The notes beneath the pieces were generated by a model. The model had not been told where the DNA came from. It ran no database searches and saw only the letters and a program-made list of their open reading frames with translations. From Salinivirgaceae bacterium (lineage in GTDB: Bacteria; Bacteroidota; Bacteroidia; Bacteroidales; SZUA-534), in contig JAFVGW010000050.1 in assembly GCA_017474765.1 (NCBI GenBank), forward strand, positions 1 through 64,000: DNA of 64,000 nt. Direction: 5' to 3'. Position 1 is the first letter of the stretch. Each line of letters begins with the position of its first letter. Below, piece by piece: positions 1 through 7,195 of this stretch. The translations under genes were made by a program, and so were the position numbers.

Positions 1-285
1 AAAACGTCCGATTTTTATGGCAGGATAACTGCGAAACCTCTTCCCGTCGGGGAAACTGTCCTTGACCTTCTTCCATTGGCTGTTTGTAACTTCAACGCGG
101 CTAATCTTGTCGTTTAGCAGACAAAAATAGGCTGCAATACGTCCGTTGTCTTCAAGAACGAACGTGTTGGCGATGCGTTTTTCAAGGAAATGTTTCGCAT
201 CGTCTAACAAAAACTCATTCAAGTCGCTGTCGCCGCAATCGAAAGCAGTTAACTCATAATCGGGGGTAAGAGGAACAACATTCAT
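1..285 (-). CDS. GNAT N-acetyltransferase, toxin-like (3' part cut by window edge)
   Basis: The reverse strand reads MNVVPLTPDYELTAFDCGDS from an ATG at 285 and stays open for 95 codons to the window edge. The 'FDCGDSDLNEFL' opening followed by 'ANTFVLEDNGRIAAYFCL' is the typical start of small Bacteroidetes GNAT proteins related to tRNA-acetylating toxins such as TacT. The acetyl-CoA loop lies outside the window, so catalysis cannot be confirmed. It begins 3 nt after the stop of a 56-aa upstream gene, a spacing usual for antitoxin-toxin pairs. The GNAT fold call is fairly safe; the toxin role is inferred from context. Confidence 0.72.
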   Translation of the reverse strand, partial: MNVVPLTPDYELTAFDCGDSDLNEFLLDDAKHFLEKRIANTFVLEDNGRIAAYFCLLNDKISRVEVTNSQWKKVKDSFPDGKRFRSYPAIKIGRF

Positions 286-288
286 GGC

Positions 289-459
289 CTACCAGCAAAA
301 AGTTATTCGTTTGCTGATTTCCTTAAAATCGCGTTCCAACTTGTCTCGATTGGATGCTTTCTCTTCGGGGCTGATAGCCTCAACTCTTTGCATTTCTTCG
401 ACAAATCTTTCAGCGTCTTTGCCTGTTAAAATCGGTGTCTCTTTAATTGGACGTGCCAT
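289..459 (-). CDS. small protein upstream of GNAT gene, probable antitoxin
   Basis: A 56-aa reading frame (MARPIKETPILTGKDAERF start) ends 3 nt before the GNAT start. It is charged and probably mostly helical, with no cysteines until the C-terminal 'TFCW'. Small proteins opening 'MARPIKETP.L.GKDA..F' are commonly found in front of GNAT-type toxins in Bacteroidetes, which supports an antitoxin role. A Bacteroidetes-type -7 box lies about 30 bp upstream (490-497). No DNA-binding fold can be recognised by eye. Confidence 0.7.
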   Translation of the reverse strand: MARPIKETPILTGKDAERFVEEMQRVEAISPEEKASNRDKLERDFKEISKRITFCW

Positions 460-489
460 AGCAGTAAAACGTTTAATGTGTCACTGTTG

Positions 490-497
490 CAAAAATA
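490..497 (-). promoter_or_regulatory. -7 box (TATTTTTG) of GNAT toxin-antitoxin pair
   Basis: The reverse strand reads TATTTTTG, an exact match to the Bacteroidetes TAnnTTTG -7 element, about 30 bp upstream of the 459 start codon. Confidence 0.5.
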
Positions 498-692
498 TGA
501 TTTTCTGCGGAATTGAGCAAACTCACATATTATGGTAATTTGTGAATCCGTCTGAAAGACGGTATCTGCAAACCGTAGGTTACGATTCTCTCGCCTACGG
601 TTATGGAAATATTGTCTTTCAGATAAATACAAAAATATAGTTCAGTTGTTCGTCGGACTATTGCCTAATTGAATCATTGAGGACATCCGTCA

Positions 693-777
693 GGGCGAAA
701 TCGGTAAAAATTTAATCGATTTCGCCCCGAATGGGCAATTTTAGGGCGAAATTGATGCAAAATTTATCGATTTCGCC
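693..777. repeat. two tandem related ~35-bp inverted repeats
   Basis: Arms GGGCGAAATCG (693-703) and CGATTTCGCCC (717-727) form a perfect 11-bp inverted repeat. A second imperfect one follows with GGGCGAAATTGA (744-755) and TCGATTTCGCC (767-777). The two units share arms and size, so they look like a duplicated element or a double binding site. They lie between the GNAT pair and the promoter at 817 and have no T tract. Confidence 0.6.
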
Positions 778-816
778 TAATCAAAAATTCTTTTTCCTTT
801 TCCAACCTACTTTTTA

Positions 817-824
817 TACCTTTG
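817..824 (+). promoter_or_regulatory. -7 box (TACCTTTG) before candidate ncRNA
   Basis: TACCTTTG matches TAnnTTTG exactly. Transcription would start near 831. No clear TTTG -33 box stands at the usual spacing. The next structured element is the RNA ending at the terminator at 1058-1091. Confidence 0.5.
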
Positions 825-830
825 TCATGC

Positions 831-1091
831 TATGCATTTTATGCAGCAAAGCATAATTTGCAGAGTGACATATAGAAAGACGTTTACTAACGTTTTCCTT
901 TGGCTGTTCGAAACTTCGCAACTTTTGAATCATCGTCAAAGAAAAAGCAGCGGTGAACGCCTATGTTGGTGTATATTGACCTAATAATCAATGTATTCCT
1001 TCGTGGGCTTCGCGTTGCTCAATCTTACGATGATGGGCAATGCGAAGGCCTCGAACAGTGGGAGCGAGTAACAAGATTCCCACGTTTTTTT
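831..1091 (+). ncRNA. candidate structured RNA, ~260 nt
   Basis: The segment has no credible reading frame, starts after a -7 box and ends at a hairpin followed by seven T. Visible stems are: TTATGC/GCATAA at about 839-856; ACGTT/AACGT near 882-895; a 13-bp stem pairing 1008-1020 with 1035-1047; and CTGTTCG (904-910) with CGAACAG (1052-1058). CCCACG at 1079-1084 can pair either with the terminator arm at 1058-1063 or with CGTGGG at 1002-1007. Size and arrangement would suit a 6S-like RNA or the Bacteroidales-1 RNA motif, but I cannot align it to either. It could also be a long attenuating leader of the gene at 1198. Confidence 0.5.
1058..1091 (+). terminator. intrinsic terminator of candidate ncRNA
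   Basis: GTGGGA (1058-1063) pairs with TCCCAC (1078-1083), followed by G and seven T. Confidence 0.65.
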
Positions 1092-1197
1092 ATATGGATA
1101 GCCGACATACTTTTTTTCATTGCCTGACTGGGGAGTCGCAAGCACAAATTTTTGTTTAACAAAAAGTTGCGCACGACACGAACAAGTGTATCAGACA

Positions 1198-4100
1198 ATG
1201 AAAAAGTTATTATTGATGTTGTTAACTGCAATGTTTGTAGGGCAAGTATGGGCAGCCAATTATGATTTTTACGCAGAATGTAGCAGTGGAGAAAAAATCT
1301 ATTACGGTATTTCAAGTAATACAGAACCTTATACTGTTAAAGTATCATATATCTCTTACAGAACAAGTGGAAATGATTATGGTATAACTACGGCCATAAT
1401 TCCAGAAACCGTTACTTTTAATGGAATAACGTATTCTGTTATTGAAATTTTAGGTTCTGCTTTTTATAATTGCAAAAGTTTGAAAACTGTAATTGTTCCT
1501 AAATCTGTAACATACATTGGTGATTATGCTTTTTATAATTGTAGCGAACTAACAACGGTAGTAATACCTAATTCCGTTACGAACATAGGCCGAGCCGCAT
1601 TCGATAGTGACAATGTGAAAATCTATTGTGAGGCAGAGATAAAAAACGCAGATTGGTCTTCATCTTGGAACAATTATAAAGGGACCGTTTATTGGGGGGT
1701 AAAAGCAATAATAACTGATGAATTTGTATATAATATTAAAGATAAAGCCCCTAATCAAATTGAAATATACAAATATGTAGGTGACAGCATTCATGCGAAT
1801 ATACCATCTTCTGTGATGATAGATGGTTCTGAATATAAAATTGCGAGCATTGCTCAAAGCGCATTTCGCGGCTATGATAATTTAGAATCGATAACTATAT
1901 CTAAATCTAATAATGTCGATTTTAGCAATGCCGAATTGTCTTTTATTAAAGATGGCATCCGCTATCACGTGCTTAATAAAGATTCGGTTGAAGTTGTTTC
2001 CAAATATCAAAATGGAACTAATTCGTATTCAGGAGATGTGGTAATACCATCTATGGTAACTGCTGGCAACACTTTTTCTGTAACAGGAATTAGTCATCAT
2101 ACATTTTATGAATGTTGTGATTTGTCATCGATTACTATTCCTAATACCATAACAATTATTGACCAATGCACCTTCTATGGGTGTAGCAGTTTGACATCAA
2201 TATCTTTCCCAGAATCTATTACAAATATAGGTTGGAGTGCATTCTATGGTTGCAGCAATCTAACATCGATCAGCATTCCTAAATCTGTAGCCAGTATTGA
2301 TGAGTCTGCATTTGAAGGGTGTAATAACATTACTACTTTGACATATAATACAAATGCTATTGGTTGTGTGTTCAAAAATAAAACTTCGTTAAAAACCGTA
2401 ATTATTGGCAATGATGTAACAACCATTGGTGATTATGCATTTCAGAATTGTAGTAATCTAACAACAATAAATATTCCTAATTCAATAACGAATATTGGGA
2501 AAAAAGCATTTGAGGGTTGCGATAATATAGATTACACATCATATGATAATGCATATTATATCGGTAATGACAAGAATCCATACTGTGTATTAATTGCTGC
2601 AAAAAGGACTAACATAGAAACTTGCGAGATAAAGGATGGTTGCAGAATCATTTATGATAATGCATTCATTAATTGCAGCAGTTTAAAAACAATCAACATC
2701 CCCAATACTATTATAAGCATGGGAAATTATATATTTAGTGGGTGTTCCTCTTTATCAACAATAGTTATTCCTAATTCTGTTGAACAAATAGGTTCAGGCA
2801 TTTTCTATTCTTGTACAAAACTGAATTCTGTCAGTATTTCAAATTCGGTAACAAGCATTGGCGACCATGAATTTTGGAATTGCCAAAGTCTATCATCAAT
2901 ATCAATTCCTGAATCAGTTAAAGAAATTGGTGAATTGGCATTTTACGGGTGCAAATTCTCATCAATTGTTATTCCTGACTCAATTACTAGCATCGGTTCT
3001 TTGGCGTTTTACAGTTGTAAAAGTTTGATATCAGTAAATATAGGTAATTCCATATCAGGCATTGGCTCCGAAGCATTCAGTGGATGTAACAGTCTTTCTT
3101 TGGTTGTTTGCCATAGTATAATGCCACCAACATTAACAGATGACCCATTTACTTCGATTGATGTCATTTATGTACCTGCCGAATCGGTAGAATCTTATAA
3201 AGCAGCCTCTATTTGGAAACGCAAAGAAATTTTACCATTTGGAATTGTTTCTGTAAAAAGTGATAATGAAACAATGGGAACGATTCTTGGTGATAGTATT
3301 TTGTTGAAAAACAATTTACTAACTATTACTGCAACACCAAAAGAAGGCTATCATTTTGTTGGTTGGAGCGATGGAAATAAGGATAATCCGCGCACTTTTA
3401 CAGAAGCAAAAGATACTACAGTAGTTGCATTGTTTGGGACACATACTATAGTTACAGATTCAGCAGTGACGGCAACTTGCACAGAACCAGGTTTAACCGA
3501 AGGAACGCATTGCTCAGTTTGTGGTGAAATCGTGTTGGCACAAGAAGTTGTTCCTGCCAATGGTCATACAGAGGTTAAAGATGCAGCCATTGCACCAACT
3601 TGCACAAAAACAGGTTTGACCGAAGGCAAACATTGTTCAGTATGCAATGTGATTTTGGTAGCGCAAGAAGAAATACCTGCCAATGGGCATACAGAGGTTA
3701 AAGATGCGGTCATTGCACCAACTTGCACAAAAACAGGTTTGACCGAAGGCAAACATTGTTCAGTATGCAATGTGATTTTGGTAGCGCAAGAAGAAATACC
3801 TGCCAATGGGCACACAGAGGTTACAGATGCAGCCGTAGCAGCAACTTGTACAAAAACAGGCCTAACTGAAGGCAAACATTGTTCAGTCTGCAATGCCGTA
3901 CTTGTAGAGCAAACTGAAATACCAATGGTTGAACACACAATAGTTACAGATGCCGCTGTAGCAGCAACGGCATCTGAAACGGGCTTAACTGAAGGCTCTC
4001 ATTGTTCTGTATGTGGTGCTGTAATCGTAGCACAAGGAGTAATCCCAGCATTGGGCGAAAACCAAGGCGGAAACAATGAAGGAAACGAGAACCAAGGTGG

Positions 4101-4338
4101 TGAAAACAATCCTGGCACTGCTGTTGCCGAATCAGCCGCCAACGCCATCAATATCTACGCCCACGGCAACACCATTATTGTTGAAAACGCCACCGAAGAA
4201 ATCCGCGTTTATGATGCAATGGGCAAATTGATTTGTAGGGACGCGATTAATCGCGTCCGCACAGAAATCAATGTGAACGGAGCAGGCCTTTACATTGTGA
4301 AGGTTGGCAATGTGGCCAAACGTGTTATGGTGAATTGA
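1198..4338 (+). CDS. BspA-like leucine-rich-repeat surface protein with T9SS C-terminal domain (protein 1)
   Basis: 1046 aa. The ATG at 1198 is chosen because it starts a signal peptide (MKKLLLMLLTAMFVGQVWA); an upstream in-frame start at 1120 would bury it. Residues ~60-690 are LRR_5/BspA repeats of about 23 aa with the 'IPNSVT.IG..AF..C..L..' pattern. A short InlB B-repeat-like segment ('GYHFVGWSDGNKDNPRTF') lies near 720-745. Then come five 41-aa units with a C...HCSVC pattern, a Gly/Asn-rich linker, and a T9SS sorting domain ending 'GLYIVKVGNVAKRVMVN'. It is probably exported by T9SS and anchored at or released from the cell surface, with adhesion or ligand binding likely. The sorting domain contains an in-frame palindromic repeat at 4235-4260. 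Confidence 0.88.
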   Translation: MKKLLLMLLTAMFVGQVWAANYDFYAECSSGEKIYYGISSNTEPYTVKVSYISYRTSGNDYGITTAIIPETVTFNGITYSVIEILGSAFYNCKSLKTVIVPKSVTYIGDYAFYNCSELTTVVIPNSVTNIGRAAFDSDNVKIYCEAEIKNADWSSSWNNYKGTVYWGVKAIITDEFVYNIKDKAPNQIEIYKYVGDSIHANIPSSVMIDGSEYKIASIAQSAFRGYDNLESITISKSNNVDFSNAELSFIKDGIRYHVLNKDSVEVVSKYQNGTNSYSGDVVIPSMVTAGNTFSVTGISHHTFYECCDLSSITIPNTITIIDQCTFYGCSSLTSISFPESITNIGWSAFYGCSNLTSISIPKSVASIDESAFEGCNNITTLTYNTNAIGCVFKNKTSLKTVIIGNDVTTIGDYAFQNCSNLTTINIPNSITNIGKKAFEGCDNIDYTSYDNAYYIGNDKNPYCVLIAAKRTNIETCEIKDGCRIIYDNAFINCSSLKTINIPNTIISMGNYIFSGCSSLSTIVIPNSVEQIGSGIFYSCTKLNSVSISNSVTSIGDHEFWNCQSLSSISIPESVKEIGELAFYGCKFSSIVIPDSITSIGSLAFYSCKSLISVNIGNSISGIGSEAFSGCNSLSLVVCHSIMPPTLTDDPFTSIDVIYVPAESVESYKAASIWKRKEILPFGIVSVKSDNETMGTILGDSILLKNNLLTITATPKEGYHFVGWSDGNKDNPRTFTEAKDTTVVALFGTHTIVTDSAVTATCTEPGLTEGTHCSVCGEIVLAQEVVPANGHTEVKDAAIAPTCTKTGLTEGKHCSVCNVILVAQEEIPANGHTEVKDAVIAPTCTKTGLTEGKHCSVCNVILVAQEEIPANGHTEVTDAAVAATCTKTGLTEGKHCSVCNAVLVEQTEIPMVEHTIVTDAAVAATASETGLTEGSHCSVCGAVIVAQGVIPALGENQGGNNEGNENQGGENNPGTAVAESAANAINIYAHGNTIIVENATEEIRVYDAMGKLICRDAINRVRTEINVNGAGLYIVKVGNVAKRVMVN
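3442..4056 (+). repeat. five 123-bp coding repeats (41-aa C..HCSVC units)
   Basis: Five consecutive units of 41 codons, each close to 'HTEV.DAA.A.TCT.TGLTEG' followed by 'HCSVC' and 'Q..IPA.G'. Units two and three are nearly identical at the DNA level, which indicates recent duplication. The fifth unit has lost the first cysteine. The conserved C...H-C-x-x-C spacing could bind a metal or form disulfides. Confidence 0.85.
4235..4260. repeat. dispersed palindrome, copy 1 (inside T9SS domain of BspA-like protein 1)
   Basis: The core GGACGCGAT-TA-ATCGCGTCC (4239-4258) is a perfect 20-bp palindrome preceded by GTAG. It is translated in frame as 'CRDAINRVR' between two predicted beta strands of the sorting domain. 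Confidence 0.85.
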
Positions 4339-4373
4339 AAAATCGAATTAAACGGTTGATTATATGCAATGTG

Positions 4374-4396
4374 GGGCTGTCATATTATGGCAGCCC
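4374..4396 (+). terminator. possible terminator hairpin after BspA-like protein 1
   Basis: GGGCTG (4374-4379) pairs with CAGCCC (4391-4396), 35 bp after the stop codon. Only a poor T tract follows, so function is uncertain. Confidence 0.4.
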
Positions 4397-4476
4397 TACT
4401 TGTTAAAAGACAAATTTAAACCTGTCATATATTTATATTTCTAAAAATCAATATTATACATATCCGTTCAGTGCAA

Positions 4477-4512
4477 CATTTTGAGAATTTCCGCAAAAAC
4501 CGCCAAAAACAT
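4477..4512 (+). repeat. 36-bp direct repeat, left copy
   Basis: The unit begins ACATTTTGAGAATTTC and continues into GCAAAAACCGCCAAA. The first ~22 bp recur at 4509-4530, and the full unit recurs at 6990-7025 with few mismatches, so the ATPase/orphan-gene segment lies between two copies. The 4339-4761 intergenic stretch otherwise holds the hairpin at 4374, the operators at 4674-4726 and the promoter at 4732. Confidence 0.65.
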
Positions 4513-4673
4513 TTTGAGAATTTCAGCAAACTCAACCTTGTTTGTTGAATAATTTGCTCAAATTCTTATAGTTAACATATCTTCATTTTATGCAATTATG
4601 GAATCCAATGCCAAATTTGCATAGATTTTAGATACAAATTTGTTAAGACAGAGATGCGGAAATTGGATGACAA

Positions 4674-4726
4674 TTGCTTAACAGAATAAGCAAATTTTAA
4701 TATTTTTTGCTTAACACATTAAGCAA
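4674..4726 (+). promoter_or_regulatory. twin inverted-repeat operators before the AAA_14 ATPase gene
   Basis: Two 20-bp inverted repeats stand just upstream of the -7 box. The first has arms TTGCTTA (4674-4680) and TAAGCAA (4687-4693). The second has arms TTGCTTAA (4707-4714) and TTAAGCAA (4719-4726). Both continue into ATTT on the right. Their centres are 33 bp apart, close to three helical turns, which fits cooperative binding on one DNA face. The second overlaps the expected -33 region, so a bound protein should block transcription. Confidence 0.65.
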
Positions 4727-4731
4727 ATTTA

Positions 4732-4739
4732 TATCTTTG
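4732..4739 (+). promoter_or_regulatory. -7 box (TATCTTTG) of AAA_14 ATPase gene
   Basis: Exact TAnnTTTG match 22 bp upstream of the ATG at 4762. A TTTG at 4706-4709, inside the second operator, may serve as the -33 box. Confidence 0.6.
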
Positions 4740-4761
4740 CTATCAGTAAAAACGATTGGCA

Positions 4762-5958
4762 ATGGAACAACTTTATGCACAACATTTGCGGCTGCTGTCA
4801 TATACCGATACACGGTACAAACGCAGTTTGGCGGCTGAAATCAACTGGAACGCACGCCTTATTGGAATCAGGGGAGCGCGCGGCGTTGGAAAAACGACCC
4901 TGCTGCTTCAGCACGTCAAAGAGAGTTATGGGGCGGCACCCGATGTTGCCCTATACGCCAGTTTGGACCACTTGTATTTCTCGCGCCACTCTCTGCTCGA
5001 GTTTGCCGAAGAGTTTCACAAACGTGGAGGTCAGTGTCTGTGTCTCGACGAGGTACATAAATACGATGGTTGGAGCCGCGAGATTAAGAATATATACGAC
5101 GCTTTCCCCGATTTGAAAATCGTATTTACCGGCTCGTCGCTGCTCAACATTCTGAATGCCGAAGCCGACCTTTCACGCCGATGCGTCAGTTACGATATGC
5201 AAGGTCTGTCGTTTCGTGAATATCTGCTGTTCAAAAACGATTTATCGTTGCCTGTTTTCAGCCTTGACGATATACTGCAGCACCCGCTCGAAGCGTCGCA
5301 AGCGGTTGTTTCCCAATGCCGGCCGTTGCAGTATTTCAACAACTATCTGCGCGAGGGCTACTACCCTTTCTTTTTGCAGGACAATATCGATTATCTGACT
5401 CAACTTCAGAAAGTAGTGAATATGATTCTGGAGATTGAACTGCCGCAGTTGGGCAACGTCGATGTAGGCAATGCCCGTAAGTTGCGCAATCTGCTGTCAG
5501 TGCTGAGTAGTGGTGTACCATTTACAGTAGATATCAGCAAGATAGCACAAGCAACAGAACTCAACCGCAATACCATTCTCACCTATCTGGCTCACCTGCA
5601 ACGCGCAAAATTGCTCAATCTGCTCTATTACGATGCCGTTAATCTGAAGCGGATGCAGAAACCCGATAAAATCTATATGGAGAATACCAATCTGCTTCAC
5701 GCTCTGTCGCTTACGCAGGTTGAGCCCGGCACCGAACGCGAGTCGTTCTTTGTCAATCAACTATCACATAATCACACAGTTGAATATAGCAAAAAAGCCG
5801 ATTTTGTGATTGACAGAATCTATACCATTGAGGTTGGAGGACAAAGCAAGGACGGCCGGCAGATTGCCGGTACACCGAACGCATTCATTGCCGCCGACGG
5901 AATGGAATACGCTTTGGGAAACAAAATTCCGCTCTGGCTTTTCGGGTTTATGTATTAG
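4762..5958 (+). CDS. AAA_14/DUF4143 ATP-binding protein
   Basis: 398 aa from the ATG at 4762; a TTG two codons upstream is less likely. A Walker A motif 'GARGVGKTT' stands near residues 37-45, a Walker B-like 'CLCLDEVHKY' near 94-103 and the sensor 'IVFTGSSLLNI' near 119-129. This layout is that of the AAA_14 family, whose C-terminal half carries the DUF4143 winged-helix and nuclease-like region ('FTVDISKIAQATELNRNTI', then 'KKADFVIDRIYTIEVGG'). The biochemical role of these widespread Bacteroidetes ATPases is unknown. The gene has its own promoter under two operators and lies inside a direct-repeat-bounded segment, which suggests an accessory module. Confidence 0.85.
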   Translation: MEQLYAQHLRLLSYTDTRYKRSLAAEINWNARLIGIRGARGVGKTTLLLQHVKESYGAAPDVALYASLDHLYFSRHSLLEFAEEFHKRGGQCLCLDEVHKYDGWSREIKNIYDAFPDLKIVFTGSSLLNILNAEADLSRRCVSYDMQGLSFREYLLFKNDLSLPVFSLDDILQHPLEASQAVVSQCRPLQYFNNYLREGYYPFFLQDNIDYLTQLQKVVNMILEIELPQLGNVDVGNARKLRNLLSVLSSGVPFTVDISKIAQATELNRNTILTYLAHLQRAKLLNLLYYDAVNLKRMQKPDKIYMENTNLLHALSLTQVEPGTERESFFVNQLSHNHTVEYSKKADFVIDRIYTIEVGGQSKDGRQIAGTPNAFIAADGMEYALGNKIPLWLFGFMY

Positions 5959-5984
5959 CCGCTACCTTGCTATTGGTTTTGTTT

Positions 5985-5992
5985 TATCTTTG
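5985..5992 (+). promoter_or_regulatory. -7 box (TATCTTTG) of orphan gene 6107
   Basis: Exact TAnnTTTG match; a TTG at 5967-5969 is a possible -33 box. It lies 115 bp upstream of the start codon. Confidence 0.45.
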
Positions 5993-6106
5993 GGGAATGC
6001 TTGTGTGGGGCGTGTTAGTCGGTTCTGATAATGTAATACAAAAAGGAGATTGTAACACTTTCATAAGTTTCTTTGATAACTTAGAACCTATTGAAATATC
6101 ACTACC

Positions 6107-6706
6107 ATGAATAAATACCAAATAATAAATAATATTCAGTTTTATAAAGAACAAATTGATTCTATTGCTTCGGAAGAATTACTAAACAATAGAGTTTCTT
6201 CCAACCTTAAGAACTTTGTTAATACATTCGTATTACGCTTGATTAATTCAAATTTTGATTTAAGCGAAATAGGGGCATTTAGTAAAATGATGGATTATAA
6301 TTTCACTATTAATAATCCGTCAATAATAAATACTAGTCTTAATAATATATATGCAAGTGCTTCCTATATTTATTGCGATATCAATTTTCATGTTAACCAA
6401 TTTAAATTTGATGAGATAATAGATAAACTGTTTTTATATGTTAATTCTATTAATAATCATTTAAACCATACATTATTATCTTTTTGCAAACAAGTTTTGT
6501 GTTTTCACAAAAAGAACAATTCATTACAAAAAGATGTCAACTTATTAGATTATATTTATTTAAATAATGAAATAGCATTATTCTTAATTCTATTTAATAA
6601 TACGGATTGCTATTTTGATGTGTATAAACTGTTATCAAAATTTCAATCTGACGATGAATTTGTACCTTTTACTATAAAGCAACAATTGTCGTTATCAATA
6701 AAATAA
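6107..6706 (+). CDS. hypothetical AT-rich orphan protein
   Basis: 199 aa, not recognised. The composition is very rich in Asn, Ile, Leu, Phe, Tyr and Lys, and the DNA is visibly far more AT-rich than grpE/dnaJ next door. No signal peptide, lipobox or clear membrane segment is visible; the pattern suggests an all-helical cytosolic protein. It follows the AAA_14 ATPase on the same strand, and both lie between the two copies of the 36-bp direct repeat. The composition suggests recent transfer. Confidence 0.65.
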   Translation: MNKYQIINNIQFYKEQIDSIASEELLNNRVSSNLKNFVNTFVLRLINSNFDLSEIGAFSKMMDYNFTINNPSIINTSLNNIYASASYIYCDINFHVNQFKFDEIIDKLFLYVNSINNHLNHTLLSFCKQVLCFHKKNNSLQKDVNLLDYIYLNNEIALFLILFNNTDCYFDVYKLLSKFQSDDEFVPFTIKQQLSLSIK

Positions 6707-6989
6707 GACCAAACTGATAAGATAAAATGTGTTAACCAATACTATAAATGCCTTACCGTTTCTACGTATTATTCTTACATTTTCTCGAACAAATCGCTAA
6801 CAATTAATCATATACAATATAAAACCTGCTAACCTATACAAACCATAAAGGCTATACGTTAAAGGAATGAAAGGCCAAAACATGCAACAAGGGGACATTA
6901 TTATCTGGGGGCGCTATTTCGTAAAATTTTAATATTAAAAACTGATTACAGAAAAATAACAACTAACAAAGACAACCCTGTCAAACCAA

Positions 6990-7025
6990 ACATTTTGAAA
7001 ATTTCAGCAAAAACCGCCAAACACA
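6990..7025 (+). repeat. 36-bp direct repeat, right copy
   Basis: Same unit as at 4477-4512 (ACATTTTGAAAATTTCAGC, then AAAAACCGCCAAA), same orientation, 2.5 kb apart. Confidence 0.65.
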
Positions 7026-7029
7026 TTGC

Positions 7030-7071
7030 CCAAATCCTAAATCCTAATTCATAAATCCTAAATCCCAACCC
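7030..7071. repeat. AATCCTA heptamer tract
   Basis: About five 7-bp units, AATCCTA and close variants, resembling a telomere-type repeat. Similar tracts occur at 7792-7880, 22703-22724 and 28353-28386. Confidence 0.65.
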
Positions 7072-7195
7072 ACTCTGCCACTTTGTCGCAAAACTGCGTT
7101 TGGTCGGCATTTTGTATGGCACATTGTCGGTTCATTCCCGCAAGGGAGTGCCAAATTGTATTGAATATATGTAAAACAATATAAATCATACTGAT

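Larger units (their letters stand above)
6707..7195. other. intergenic stretch before grpE
   Basis: AT-rich DNA with no supported gene. It holds the right copy of the 36-bp direct repeat (6990-7025) and a run of AATCCTA heptamers (7030-7071). No CIRCE element or exact TAnnTTTG box was seen directly before grpE. Confidence 0.6.

Noticed and set aside
831..1091. tmRNA or RNase P RNA
   Set aside because: No tRNA-like end, tag frame or GAGGAAAGTC-type core is present, so only a generic structured RNA is claimed.
1120..1197. N-terminal extension of BspA-like protein 1
   Set aside because: It would place 26 residues before an obvious signal peptide, so the ATG at 1198 was used.
7030..7071. Telomere-like CCTAAAT repeats as a chromosome end
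   Set aside because: Tracts are short, internal and intergenic, with housekeeping genes on both sides.
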